A DNA stretch of 64,000 nt from Ceratotherium simum simum (Eukaryota; Chordata; Mammalia; Perissodactyla; Rhinocerotidae). Below the pieces are notes generated by a model. The model searched no databases. It was given only the letters and a program-made list of their open reading frames with translations, and was not told the DNA's origin. Each line of letters starts with the position of its first letter. The stretch's first letter is position 1. Both the position numbers and the translations under genes were made by a program. Positions 11,500 through 22,177 of the stretch are shown one piece after another. The stretch covers positions 1,707,341 to 1,771,340 of the forward strand of contig NW_004454282.1 in assembly GCF_000283155.1 (NCBI RefSeq). The letters run 5' to 3'.

Positions 11500-11830
11500 A
11501 AAATTTTAACATACAAAAGTAAAATATACTCACTGTAAAAACTTCAAATAATGCAACAAAAGAGAAGTAAAACTTTTTTGTCACCCTCCCCAAAGGAATT
11601 CTACACCTCTCTCCTAAAGTATTTTTATACATGTTTGAATATATTTAATTACAATACTACACACATGTTTATGCATGCATATATAATTTATTTTTTCACA
11701 CATTGGATTAAATTATATTTACAATTCTATGACTTGTTTCTGTCATTCAATAATGTATTTTGAAAATCTTCCCATGGCAGTGTATACAGATCCACATTAC
11801 TTTCTTTAACATCTGCTAGTATGTATATAT
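11500..11830 (-). mobile_element. Old L1 3' UTR fragment
   Basis: Resembles antisense L1M 3' sequence, with blocks like 'tcattcaataatgtatttt', 'aaatcttcccatggcagtg' and 'tacagatccacattactttc'. AT-rich sequence follows to about 11910. Confidence 0.45.
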
Positions 11831-12014
11831 GTGTGCATATATGTATTTACACATATTTTTGAAGTAATACATATTTTTATATATTTTACTTATTTACAAT
11901 AAGTAAAAACCCAAAAGAGTACTGAAAGTCGTTAAGTGAAAGCTAAAGTCTCTTTAAACTCCAAATTCCCATTTCCACACCCACAGCTAAGTGCTCCAAA
12001 TAGAAAGCCATTTC

Positions 12015-12720
12015 AAACTATGCAAGTGTTGGCAAGGATGTGCAGAAAAGGAAACCCTTGTATACTGTTGGTAGGAATGTAAAATTGGTGCAGCCACTAC
12101 GGAAAACAGTGTAAAGATTCCCCAAAAAATTAAAAATAGAACTCATACGATCTGGCAACTCCACTTCTGGATATTTATACAAAGAAAATGAAAATATTAA
12201 TTCAAAAAGATATATGCACCCTCATGTTCATTGCAGCATTATTTACAATAGCCAAGATATGGAAACAACTCAAGTGTCCATCAACGAATGAATGGATAAA
12301 GAAATTGTGGTATATATATCAATATTATTCAGCCATTAAAAAGAAGGAAATCTTGCCATTTGTGACAACATGGATGGACCTCTAGAGCATTATGCTAACT
12401 GAAATAAGTCACACAGAGAAAGACAAAAACTGTATAATCTCTCTTACATATGGAATCTAAAAAGAAAAAACAAGTTCATAGATATAGAGAATAGATTGGT
12501 GGTTGCCAGAGGTGGGGGAGAGAGGTGGGAGAAACAGGTGAACCTTTTTTTCTTTTTTTTAAGTTTAAATAAATTGAATAAATAAATAAACATTGCTAGG
12601 ACAAATGGTAGAACATTTTGGGTCATATGGTAAAACAAAAACAAAACATGGACCCTTACCTAACCACTATGTACAATATTAAATCTGGGTAAGATATAAA
12701 ATAAAAGTCAAAACTGCAAT
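12015..12720 (+). mobile_element. L1 3' end (ORF2 C-terminus and 3' UTR)
   Basis: Sense L1 beginning inside the ORF2 C-terminal region ('caaggatgtgcagaaaaggaa'). A 65-codon frame at 12188-12385 carries the conserved FIAALFTIAKIWKQ-type segment and a YYSAIKK motif near the ORF2 end. The 3' UTR follows with 'gtggttgccagaggtgg' and a T-rich tract at 12545-12560. It is 5'-truncated, as most L1 insertions are. Confidence 0.75.
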
Positions 12721-12729
12721 ACTCTATAA

Positions 12730-13260
12730 GACAATACATATTTATGACCTCCAGAAAGGTAGGGATTTGTTAAACAGAATATAAAAATGCAAACCACAGA
12801 GGAAAAGATTAACAAAATGCATTAATCTGACAATCAAAACTTCTGACTTCTGACCATCAAAAGTCAGTGGAAAGGAAGTAAAAGGAGAATCACACACTGG
12901 AAGATGATATTTTTCAATACATATAAGAGGCAAAGGATTAATCAATATCCAAAAAGTAAAAATTCCTACAGTTTACAAGGAAAAACAACCAACAGAAAAA
13001 ATGAGGAAAAGTTTTAATAGATACTTCATAGAAAGGAAATCTGAACAACCCATAAAAGATGCCTAACCTGGCTAGTAATCACGGAAATGAAAATTAAAAC
13101 CACAATGAGAGCTCATTTATAACTCACCACAGCAGGGAAAAAAAAAGTTTAATATCATGTCTTGGTGAAGATGAGGGTAAACCAGAGCACTTACATAGTA
13201 CTTCTGGTGGCTACAAATTGGTATAACCACTTTGAAAGGCAATTTGGCATTATCTATTAA
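12730..13260 (+). mobile_element. Old L1 fragment (ORF2 C-terminal region)
   Basis: Sense order preserved: 'gaaatgaaaattaaaaccac', 'caatgagagctcatttataa', 'ggtataaccactttgaaagg', 'caatttggcattatctatt'. An older subfamily than the neighbour on its left. Followed by an A run at 13259-13274. Confidence 0.6.
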
Positions 13261-13274
13261 AAAAAAAAAAAAGA

Positions 13275-13670
13275 CATTTATTTTAAGTCATCTTACATAT
13301 GGCATACTGAATTCTCATATTTATATGGGCCTTTCTTCAGTTTCTATTTCTGTACCACATTGTTTTGATTACTACAGAGTGAAAATACATTTTAGTAACT
13401 GAGAAAGCATGCCCCCCTTCATTATTCTTCTCTTTCAAAATTTTCTTGGGTAAAATTTCAAATTTGCTTCTCTAGATGAAGTTTAAAATCAATTTGTCAA
13501 GTTCTCCAATACCACTGAAAAAAGAGAGAGGTTTGAATATGATTGCTTTGAATTTATTTTTAAATCAGAGAAGAATTTAAGTTTCAAAAATATAGAGTCT
13601 TCACATGAAGAGGTATACCATATTTTTCAATTACTTTAAATCTTTCTATGTCCTTTAAGAAAACTTTGTA
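13275..13670 (-). mobile_element. L1 ORF2 fragment, antisense (left of ERE)
   Basis: Antisense ORF2 blocks 'ccacattgttttgattacta' and 'ttaaaatcaatttgtcaag'. The element is split by the ERE at 13671 and continues at 13980. Confidence 0.6.
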
Positions 13671-13965
13671 GGAGCCGGCCCGGTGGCTTAGCGGTTGGGT
13701 GCGCCCTCCGCTGCTGGCGGCCTGGGTTCGGGTCCCAGGCGCGCACCGATGCACTGCTTCTCCGGCCATGCTGAGGCTGCGTCCCACATACAGCAACTAG
13801 AGGGATGTGCAACTATAACATACAACTGTCTACTGGGGCTTTAGGGAAGAAAAAAAGGAGGAGGATTGGCAATAGACGTTAGCTCAGAGCCGGTCTTCCT
13901 CAGCAAAAAGAGGAGGATTAGCACGGATTTTAGCTCAGGGGTGATCTCCCTCACAAAAAAAAAAA
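13671..13965 (+). mobile_element. ERE SINE (long, GC-rich subtype), young-looking
   Basis: A tRNA-derived equid/perissodactyl SINE inserted in an L1. It is flanked by an exact 14-bp TSD, aagaaaactttgta, at 13657-13670 and 13966-13979. The GC-rich 5' body (tRNA-related) is followed by an AT-richer middle, two 'aggaggatt...ttagctcag' units and an A tail. GC-richness and the perfect TSD suggest fairly recent insertion. Such SINEs encode no protein and rely on L1 enzymes for mobility. Confidence 0.9.
13684..13735 (+). promoter_or_regulatory. Internal RNA polymerase III promoter of the ERE
   Basis: A-box-like tggcttagcgg (13684-13694) and B-box-like ggttcgggtcc (13725-13735) are spaced as in tRNA genes. 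Both are close to consensus, so transcription is possible in principle; activity is not shown by sequence. Confidence 0.6.
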
Positions 13966-13979
13966 AAGAAAACTTTGTA

Positions 13980-14062
13980 ATTTTTGCCTTGCACATTTAT
14001 TGCTACATTTGCTTTAGATATTTAATAACTTGTATTGCTATTGCAAAAACAAAAATTTTACT
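13980..14062 (-). mobile_element. L1 ORF2 fragment, antisense (right of ERE)
   Basis: Continuation of the L1 interrupted by the ERE: 'cttgtattgctattgcaaaa' resembles the antisense 'gatgctattgtaaatgg' block. Short and diverged. Confidence 0.45.
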
Positions 14063-14395
14063 CATTGCATTTTAACAACTTTATTAAAGTATAAATGACA
14101 TACAGTAAATTACACATATTTAAAAATGTGCAGTTTGATCAATTTTGACATATCTACACTTGTCAAACCATCACCACAATCAAGATAGTGAGCATATCAA
14201 ACACACTCCCACAATTTTTTACCTCTTTGTAATCTCTCCCTCCTTCCTATAACCTCTGATCTGCTTTCTGTCTCTATGGATCAGTTTGGATTTTCTAGAA
14301 ATTTATATAAATGAAATCACACCATACGTATTCTTTAATCTGATTTCTTTCAATCAGCATAATTATTTTGAAATTAATCCATGTTGTTAGTTTGG
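14063..14395 (-). mobile_element. L1M 3' UTR fragment, antisense
   Basis: Typical antisense L1M 3' end: 'aagtataaatgacatacagt', 'caaaccatcaccacaatcaa', 'tgctttctgtctctatgga', 'atttatataaatgaaatca' and 'tcagcataat'. The 3' end lies at the left. Confidence 0.65.
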
Positions 14396-14480
14396 AATTT
14401 TCTTAACAAGTTGAACATACATCTACAATATGACCCGGAAGATACACCTACATATTTATCCAAGAGAAATAAAAGCATCG
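14396..14480 (+). mobile_element. Small sense L1 fragment
   Basis: 'gaacatacatctacaatatg' and 'tatttatccaagagaaataa' match the sense L1 block around 'acccagcaattcc...tacccaagagaaatga'. It lies between two antisense pieces. Confidence 0.5.
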
Positions 14481-14494
14481 TTCTAAACAAAGAC

Positions 14495-14790
14495 TTGTTG
14501 GTCTTTGCTTTGGTAATTTTTAGAATTTTTGCATTTATATTAATAAGATATGTTGTTCTTTAGTTTTCTTTTCTTGTAATGTCTTATTCTGGTTGGAACA
14601 TTAGAGTAATGTTCAACAAAGAGAATGAATCAGCAAGTATTTCCTCCTATTCAATATTCTTCAAAAGTTTATACATGGTTGGCTATATTTCTTCCTTAAA
14701 AGTTTGGTAGAATTCACCAGAGAAGTGATCTGAAGTTTTCTTTATGAGCAGATTCTTAACTATAAATTATAGTTGTTTAATAGACATAGG
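14495..14790 (-). mobile_element. L1 ORF2 fragment, antisense
   Basis: Antisense reverse transcriptase region: 'agttttcttttcttgtaatg', 'ccttaaaagtttggtagaat', 'tcaccagagaagtgatctga'. Confidence 0.65.
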
Positions 14791-14841
14791 GATATGAAAT
14801 AATAAGAAATATAGATAGTGGTCTCTGCTCCCAGTTCCCAG

Positions 14842-15076
14842 CACAGAGCTCCTAAAACCCTTATGAATTCCTAAGTGAGAAGAACACTAGGAGCATCTCT
14901 TGTTCCAATATTTGGTATTTGACCTAACTCTGACACAGGTGTCCTAAAACCTTATAATTTCCTAAGTGATAAGAACATAAAAGCATCTCTTGTTCTAATA
15001 TTTGTCTTTGACACAGGGCTCCCAAACCCTTCTAAATTCCTTAGTGATAAGAGTGCTAGGAGCATCTTATATTCTA
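14842..15076 (+). repeat. Three tandem U3 blocks within the LTR
   Basis: Units begin at 14842, 14934 and 15012 (spacing 92 and 78 bp), each with 'cctaaaac'-like, 'ttcctaagtga'-like and 'agcatctcttgttc'-like parts. Tandem U3 repeats often hold enhancer sites; here that is inference. Confidence 0.7.
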
Positions 15077-15410
15077 ATGAGCTGACTCGGAGTGGGCTCC
15101 TGGATGGCTTCTGGATGGAGTCTGGTCACCAGAAAGACCAAGCCATGATTAGAAGCTTGGAATTTTCAGCCCGAATCCTCATCCTCCAGAGAGGGGAGAA
15201 GGGCTAGAAATGAAGTTAATAATTGGTCATGCCTCTGTGAGGAAGCCTCCATAAAATCCCAATAGTAGGGGCTTCAGAGAGCTTCCAGGTGGGTGAACAC
15301 ATCCACACTGGGAGGGTGATGCACCCCAACTCCATGGGGACAGAAGCTCCTGCACTTGGGACCCTCCAAGACCTTGCCCTATGTATCTCTTCATCTTTAT
15401 GATATCCTTT

Positions 15411-15416
15411 AATAAA
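15411..15416 (+). terminator. LTR polyadenylation signal
   Basis: AATAAA in the R/U5 area of the solo LTR, about 160 bp downstream of the TATA-like site, as expected for a retroviral LTR. Confidence 0.55.
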
Positions 15417-15612
15417 CTTACTGTAAGTAAGTGTTTGCCTGAGTTCTGTGAGTTGCTCTAACAAATTAATCGGACCTGAGGAGGAGGTCATTGGAACTTC
15501 CTATATATAACCAGTAGGTCAGAAACACAGGTGATAACCTGACCTTGAGACTGGCATCTGAAGTGGGGGTGGGGACAGGCAGTCTTATGGGCTGAGCCCT
15601 TAACCTTGAGAT

Positions 15613-15642
15613 CTGACATTATCTCTGGGTAGATAGTGTCAG
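15613..15642 (+). other. Stable hairpin in LTR U5
   Basis: ctgacattatct and agatagtgtcag pair fully (one G-U wobble in RNA) around the 6-base loop ctgggt; one more T-A pair extends the stem to 13 bp. Confidence 0.75.
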
Positions 15643-15718
15643 AATTGAGTTAAATTGTATGACACCCAGCTGGTATTGGAGACTTGCTTCCTGCTGTGGG
15701 GAAACTCCCCACACACAT

Positions 15719-15845
15719 TTGGTGACCAGAATTGTGAGAAGTGTTTTGTGTGAGTAGTAAAGAAGACTCACAGGGGAGAAACTCATAGTAGAGAAAAACT
15801 GTTTTTTCCCCCACAAAACAACGAAAAAGCTGTTTTTCCTTTACG
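15719..15845 (+). mobile_element. Short retroviral leader after the LTR
   Basis: Starts with a tggtgaccaga block where a primer-binding site should be (ERVL elements usually use a tRNA-Leu site that begins TGGTG). About 125 bp of possible leader follows before L1 sequence begins. No gag reading frame remains. Confidence 0.4.
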
Positions 15846-15849
15846 GGGG

Positions 15850-17150
15850 ATATCTAGGTTATCTATTTCTATTTGAGTGAGCTTTGGTACTTTGTGTCTT
15901 TCAAAATCTGTCCATTTTATCTTTGTTGTAGATTGTATTGCTATAAAGTTGTTAAAAATATTTTCTTATTTTCCTTTTTAATATCTGCAGGAATCTCTAG
16001 CGACATCACCTCTCTCATTCCTGATAATAGCAATTCTTGTCCTCTCTTTTATTGTTGAACAGCCTGGTCAGAAGTTTATCAATTTTATTAATCTTCTTAA
16101 AGAGCTACTTTTTGGTTACATTGATTCTTTTGAATTTCCTTCTCTATTTTCTTGACCCTTTATTTCTGCTCTGATCTTAATTATTTCTCTTCTTCTCTTT
16201 ACACTGGGTTTGATTTAATCTTTTATTTCTGAATCCTCCTTCTGGTAGAAGTGGAGGTCATTAAGTTATGGCCATTTTTCTTATCTAATATATGAATTTT
16301 AGTGCTATAAATTTTCCTATAAGTACTTCTTTAGCCATATCCCAAACATTTTGATATATTGGGTTTTCATTTTCACTTAGTTCAAAATAATTTCTAATTT
16401 CCCATTTTACTTTTTCTTTGACCCATGTGGTATTTAGAAGTATGTTCTTGAACTTTAAAATATTTAGGGATTTTCCAGAGATATTTCTCTCATTGATGTC
16501 TAAAATAATTCCTTTGTGTTCACAGAATCCTTTTAAATTGATTGAGACTTGTTCTGTGGCTAAAATTATGGACTTATCTATTTTTCTTGTAGTTCTATCA
16601 GTACTTGCTTCATCTATTTTGCAGCTCTGTTTTTAGATGCATAAACATTTGATATTGTTATGTCTTCACAACATAAAAACTATCTTTATCATTATGAAAT
16701 ACCCCTCTTTACCCCTAGTAATATTCTTTGCTCTTACATCAACTTTACCTGATATTAACATAGCCGCTCTAGTTTTCTTTTGCTGAGAGGTATATATATT
16801 TTTTGAAATCTTGAATTGATTTTCTCTTTTCTATTTCATTTATTTATGTTATAATTTTTAGCATTTTCTGTTATTTTTATGTTATGTATGCCTTTTTCCA
16901 CCCTTTTACTTTTAATATATTTGTATCTTTATACTTAAAGTGGGCTTCTTGTAGGCAGCATACAGTTGGGTCATGCTTTTTTATTCAATCTGAAAATCTC
17001 TGTTTTTAAATTGTGCTATATAGACCATTTACATTTATTGTGATTACTGATATGAGTGAATTTAAATCTACCATATTGCTACTTGTTTTCTCTTTGTTCC
17101 CTACTCTCTCTCCTTTTTGTGGCATCTTTTAGATTAATTTTTATTATTCC
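15850..17150 (-). mobile_element. Old L1, ORF2 N-terminal half, antisense
   Basis: Reads from the antisense ORF2 middle ('atcaattttattaatcttct', 'ttatttctgctctgatctt') through 'tatcccaaacattttgatat' and 'tttaccctagtaatattc'-like blocks toward the endonuclease end ('aagtgggcttcttgtaggca', 'cagttgggtcatgctttttt'). The 5' end is at the right. Stops and gaps are frequent, so it is inactive. Confidence 0.65.
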
Positions 17151-17154
17151 TTTA

Positions 17155-17279
17155 AAAAATTATGGTAAAATATACATATCATAAAATTTACCACCTTAAG
17201 CACTTATAAGTGTAAAGTTCAGTAGTGTTAAGGATATTCACACTGTCTTGCAACCAATCTCCAGAGTGTTTTCATCTTG
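17155..17279 (-). mobile_element. L1M 3' UTR fragment, antisense
   Basis: Contains 'catataaaatttaccac'-type sequence, 'gtgtaaagttcagtagtgtt' and 'ctccagagtgttttcatctt', the far 3' end of an L1M element in reverse. It abuts a sense L1 copy of the same family at about 17280. Confidence 0.65.
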
Positions 17280-18180
17280 TAACCCAATTGAGAAATGGGC
17301 AAAAGTCTTGAATAGACATTTCTCCAAAGAAGATATACAAATGGCCAATATGGACATGATGTTCAATAGGACACTAATCATTAGGGAAATGCAAATCAAA
17401 ATCACAATGAGATACCATCTCACACCCATTAAGATGGCTATCATTAAAAAAACAAATAGACAAGTAGTGGTGAAGATGTGGAGAATTGGAACTCTAGTAT
17501 AGTGCTAGCGGAAATGTAAAATGGTGCAGCTGCTATGGAAAACAGAATGGCAATTCCTCAAAAATTAAAAATAGTATTATCAAATTATGATGTGATCCAG
17601 CAAGTCAACTTCTGGGTGTACACCTAAAAAAACTCAAATCAGGGTCTCAAACAAATGTTCATACACCCACATTCATAGCAGTATTATTTACAATAGCCAA
17701 AGGTAGAAGCAATCAAGTGTTTATTGACAGATAAAAGGATAAACAAGTGTAATATATACATACAATGGCATATTATTCAGCCTTAAAAAAGGAAGAAAAT
17801 TCTGATAAAAGCTGCAATATAATGAACCTTGGAGAGGAGATTTTATGCTAAGTGAAATAAGCCAGTCACAAAAGGACATGTGCTATGTAATTCCACTTAC
17901 ATGAGGTACCTAGAGTCATCATAGTCATAGAGACAGAAAGGAAAATGATGGTTGCCAGGGGCTGGGGGAGTAGGGAAAGGGGAGTTATTATTTAATGGGT
18001 AAGGAGTTTAGTTTTGAAAGATGAAGAAGCTCTGGAGATGGATGGTGTTAATTGTCACACAACAATATCAATGTACTTAATGCCATAGAATTGTACACTT
18101 AAAAATGGTTAAAATGGTAAATTTTATGTTATATATATTTTACCACAATAATGAATAAAATTTAAATTTTTTAGAAAATA
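17280..18180 (+). mobile_element. 5'-truncated L1 (ORF2 C-terminus and 3' UTR)
   Basis: Sense order is intact: 'aacccaattgagaaatgggc', 'gacatttctccaaagaagat', 'agataccatctcacaccca', 'tggtgcagctgctatggaa', 'tttacaatagccaaagg', 'ggttgccaggggctggggg' and the end 'ggttaaaatggtaaatttta'. The end is A/T-rich with no clean poly(A), fitting an old copy. Confidence 0.8.
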
Positions 18181-18184
18181 AATG

Positions 18185-18295
18185 TGCAAAGGATAGGAAT
18201 AGAACTGGAAATCCCTAAAGAAATGTAAATGTCTAATAAGCATATGAAAGTACACTCATTTTTACCAATAAAAGATACGCCAATTTTAAAAGCAA
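18185..18295 (+). mobile_element. Short sense L1 fragment
   Basis: 'ccctaaagaaatgtaaatg' and 'aataagcatatgaaagtac' look like the L1 block around 'aataagcacatgaaaa'. Weak. Confidence 0.35.
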
Positions 18296-18608
18296 CTTTG
18301 AGATATAATTTGTGTATCAAAGTGTAATATTATTGGTTTTAATATATTCACAGAATGTGCAACCATCATCACTATCCAATATTAGAACATTTTTATCACC
18401 CTAAAAGAAATCTTATACCAATTCAGTCACTCACTGTTCCCTTTCTCCCCAGTCCCCAACAACTAATCTACTTTCTGTTTCTATGGATTTGTCTATTTTA
18501 TACAAATAAAATTATATAATGTGTCGTCTTTTGTGTCTGGCTTCTTTGACTTAGCATAATGTTTCAGAAGTTCATCCACGTTACAGCATGTATCAGAATT
18601 TATTCCTT
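18296..18608 (-). mobile_element. Old L1 3' end, antisense (left half, split by L1-A)
   Basis: Antisense L1M 3' sequence: 'caaccatcatcactatccaa', 'ctactttctgtttctatgg', 'gtgtctggcttctttgactt', 'catgtatcagaatttattcc'. The reading continues at 25934 ('ggctgaatagtatacctct') after the L1-A insertion, which proves the nesting. Confidence 0.8.
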
Positions 18609-19578
18609 TTGGAAGCAGATTTCCCAGAGCATAGGTTCCACACAGGGAAGCCAGACTCAAGATCCATCCTCACTTCCTCCAAAGCCCCACATACGCCAAA
18701 CATTAAGGGCACAGCCCTCTCTCAGTGCTGACCACTTTGCTACACTTTCTGCCAGTAACATTCAGGTCACCAAGATGGTAACATAGGTCGTTCCTGACAT
18801 TGCTCCCCCTCACAAAAAGAACAACTAACAACAATTCAAGAACAAGATACCACTGAGAGAATCCTAGAATACGGGGATGAGGCCAAAGTACCCTCTGCAC
18901 CTCAGAGACCAAGACAGACTACGTTAGAAGGCCTTTAGCTGGACCAACCAGGGAACCTAATCAAAGCACACAGGAAGCTGCAAAGCCCATTCAACAGCTC
19001 TACATGCAGTGACACTTTAACAGAGAACATAGCCTGTGGCTTCCCTCATCTACAGAGCAAAATTCATGACCTCACCTAACCAGGGAATTCAGTGCCCACT
19101 CAGGCCTGATTCAAGCCCCAAATAACAAGCTATACAGGCCCTGGGCCCTGGCCTTCTACCCTGCCACATCAGAGAAGCTACTTCATAACCCCATCCACTA
19201 TGGAATATGGCATCCAGTCCCAACCATCTAGTAAGCCTGACCAGAGAATCCAGACAACTGCAGAGCCCATCCTACAGCCTCACTTGGGTAGGACACCAAG
19301 CCAGCAGTCCTATACCACTGTTGTCCTCAGCCAGTGGCACATCCCCCCATCCCCAACCTCAGAGAAGGAACAGTTGCCTTGCCCCCTAAAATACAAAATA
19401 GCAGACCCCACCTGCCCATGGATATTACCAGCAGACGCACCCAGAAATCAAAACTGACCTGACTGGTGAGGATCTGTCACCGCCAAAGCAAACCTGAAAG
19501 GCTGGAAGAGGAGACCCATTACTCAAATATGCAGATACCAACATAAAAAATCAAGGATTACACAAAAAAAATCAGGTA
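18609..19578 (+). promoter_or_regulatory. L1-A 5' UTR (former internal promoter)
   Basis: About 970 bp, less AT-rich than the rest of the element. It holds caagatgg at 18771-18778, the core of the YY1-type site found near the start of many L1 5' ends, and 'ctccccctcacaaaaagaac' just after it, typical of mammalian L1 leaders. Promoter activity today is unlikely given decay. Confidence 0.6.
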
Positions 19579-20485
19579 AATATGACACCACCAAAGGAAA
19601 CTAATAAAGCTCAAATAACTGACCTTAAAGAAATAGAGATCTATGAACCTTCATACAAAGAATTCAGACTAGTCCTCTTAAGAAGTTTAATGAACTACAA
19701 GAAAACAGACAACTAAATTAAATTAGAAAAACAGTGCATGAACAAAACAAGAAGTTCCACAAGGAAAGAGCAACCATCACAAAAAGAAAAGAAAAGAAAC
19801 AGAAATCCTAGAGTTAAAAAATACAATAACTGAAGAATTCAATAGACAGTTTCAAAAGTAGACTCAATGATGCAGAAGAAAGAATCAGCAACCTGGAGTA
19901 CAGGACACTTGAAATTATCCAGTCAGAGGAGCAAAAAGAAAAAAGAATTTAAAAAGAAAGAAGAAAGCCTAAGGGAATTATGGGACACAATGAAAGAAAA
20001 CAATATTCATGGGGAATTTCAGAAGGAGAAGGGAAAGAGAAAGGGACAGAAAGTATATTTAAAGCAATAACGGCTGAAAACTCCCCAAACGTGGGAGAGA
20101 AATGGACATCCAGATCCATGAGGCCTAAAGCATCCCAAATAGGTTGAACCCAAATAGGGCTACATGAAGACACATTATAATTAAATTGTCAAAAGTCAAA
20201 GACAAAGAAAGAACTTTAAGAGAAGCAAGAGAAGAGAGAGAAGTTACATACAAACGAACTCACATAAGACTAGCACCGGATTTCTCAAGAGAAACTTTTC
20301 AGGTCAGAGGGAATGGGATGACATATTCAAAATATTAAAAGAAAATAACTATCAACCAAGAATTCTATACCCACTGAAGACATCCTTCAGAAATGAAGAA
20401 GGATAAAAACTTCCCAAACGAAAGGTGAAGGAGTTCATTACCACCAGACCTGCTTTACAAGAAATGCTAAAGAGAGTTCTTTGAG
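19579..20485 (+). pseudogene. L1-A ORF1 relic
   Basis: ORF1p is the trimeric nucleic-acid chaperone that coats L1 RNA. Here the order can be followed: a basic and coiled-coil-like N-terminal half rich in K, E and Q, then the RNA-binding part ('cctaagggaattatgggac', 'cagaaggagaagggaaag', 'gacacattataattaaa', 'gggaatgggatgacatattc', 'caaccaagaattctataccc'). It ends near 'gctttacaagaaatgctaaa'. A 67-codon frame at 19867-20070 is the longest piece. Several frameshifts and stops break it, so no full ORF1p can be made. Confidence 0.75.
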
Positions 20486-21269
20486 CGGAGGTAAAAAAAA
20501 ACGCTAATTAATGTCATAAAAGCATAGAAAGGTAGTGTAAATCTCACTGGTAATGCTAAATATAAAGTCAGATTCTGCAATATTGTAATAGTGGTACATA
20601 ACTCACAACTCTAGTTTAAAAGTTAAAAAAAAAGAATGTAGTAAAAACAACTGTAAGTCCAAAAATCTCTTACTAGTTACATGATATTAAAAAAATGTAA
20701 ATTTTTTGTGTGTGAGGAAACCAGCCCTGAGCTAACATCCATTGCTAATCCTTCTCTCCTTGCTGAGGAAGATTGGCCTGGAGCTAACATTCATGCCCAT
20801 CTTCCTCCACTTTATATGTGGGACGCCTGCCATAGCATGGCCAGACAAACAGTTCATAGGTCCGTGCTCAAGATCCAAATCCACAAACTCCAGGCCACCA
20901 AAGCAGAGTGTGCAAACTTAACCACTATGCCACTGGACTGGCCCCACAAACATGTAAATTTTAATAGCAATAACCTAAAATATGAGGCAGAGGAGAAGTA
21001 AAAGTGTAAAGTTTATAGATTCTATTGAAGTTAAGTTGTTATCAGTTTAAAACAGTGTGTTATAAGTTTAAGATATTTTATGTAAGCCTCATGGTAACAA
21101 GGGCAAATCCTATAGTAATTACACAAAAAAATATGATAAAGAAATCAAAGCATACTGATACCAAGAGACATCAAAACACAAAAAAAAGACAGTAGGATAA
21201 GAAACAAGGAACAATAGATCCACACACACAAAAAAAACCAGAAGACACTGAACAGAACAGCAATAGTAA
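20486..21269 (+). mobile_element. L1-A inter-ORF spacer
   Basis: Long non-coding spacer between ORF1 and ORF2, as in older mammalian L1 lineages ('attgaagttaagttgttatc', 'ttaagatattttatgtaagc', 'ctcatggtaacaagggcaa'). It is interrupted by an ERE. Not gene-bearing. Confidence 0.65.
20706..20951 (-). mobile_element. ERE SINE in L1-A spacer
   Basis: Antisense ERE: a T-rich start, 'ccctgagctaacatccattg', 'gaggaagattggcctggagc', 'ccactttatatgtgggacgc', and the reversed tRNA-like end 'ccactatgccactggactgg'. An exact 11-bp TSD, atgtaaatttt, lies at 20695-20705 and 20952-20962. Confidence 0.88.
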
Positions 21270-22177
21270 GTCCTTAGCTACCAATAATTACTTTAAATGT
21301 AAACTGATTGAATTCTCCAATCAAAGGACTGGCTGAGTGAATTAAAAAAATAAGATCTAACAATATGCGGCCTACAGGAGACTCATTTTATCTTTAAAGA
21401 CACACATAGACTGAGAGTGAAGGGATGGAAAAAGACATTTCAAGCAAACGGTAACCAAAAAAAGCAGAGGTAGCTATACTTATATATGAGACAAAACAGA
21501 CTCTAAACTAAAAATGGTAAAAAGAGACAAAGTTATTATATAATGATAAAGGGGTCAATACATCAAGAAGATATAACAATTGTAAATATTTATGTGCCCA
21601 ACAGCAGACCACCTAAATATATAAAGCAAAAAGGCAAGGAGCTAAAAGAAAAAATAAACAGTAATACAATAATAGTTGGGGACTTTAATGCCCCACTCTC
21701 AACAATGGATAGATCATCCAGACAGAGAAGCAATAAGGAAACAGTGAATTTGAACAATATACACCAAATGGACCTAACAGACATATACAGAACTTTCTAT
21801 CCAACAAGAGCAGAATATACATTCTTCTCAAGCACACACGGAACATTTTCTTGGATAGACCATATGTTAGGCCACAAAACATGTTTTAGCAAATTCAAGA
21901 AGATTTAAATCATACCAAGCATTTTCTCTGATCACAATTGCATGAAACTAGAAATCAATAACAAGAGGAAAACTGGAAAATTCACAAACACATGGAAATT
22001 AAACAACAGTCTCCTGAACAACCAATGGATCAAAGAAGAAATTAAAGAGGAAACAAAAGTTTGAGACAAATGAAAATGAAAACACAACATATCAGAATTT
22101 ATGGGATGCAGCAAAAGCAGTTGTAAGAGGGGAGTTCATAGCAATAAATGCCTATATTAAGAAGCAAGAAAGATTCC

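Larger units (their letters stand above)
14795..15718 (+). mobile_element. ERVL-type solo LTR, MER21-like
   Basis: An endogenous retroviral LTR with no gag, pol or env near it. The U3 part holds three diverged tandem blocks (14842, 14934, 15012) built on 'cacag..ctcctaaaac' and 'taagtgataaga'. A TATA-like ataaaa (15251-15256) precedes the likely cap region, and an AATAAA signal sits at 15411-15416. The U5 part carries 'gtgtttgcctgagttctgtg' and a 13-bp hairpin. The right end is followed by a primer-binding-site-like tggtg block, which supports LTR polarity. Family assignment rests on remembered consensus text (MER21 group). The left end is approximate. Confidence 0.6.

Noticed and set aside
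14795..15845. A complete endogenous retrovirus
   Set aside because: Only one LTR and a short leader exist; L1 sequence follows at once and no gag, pol or env relic is visible.
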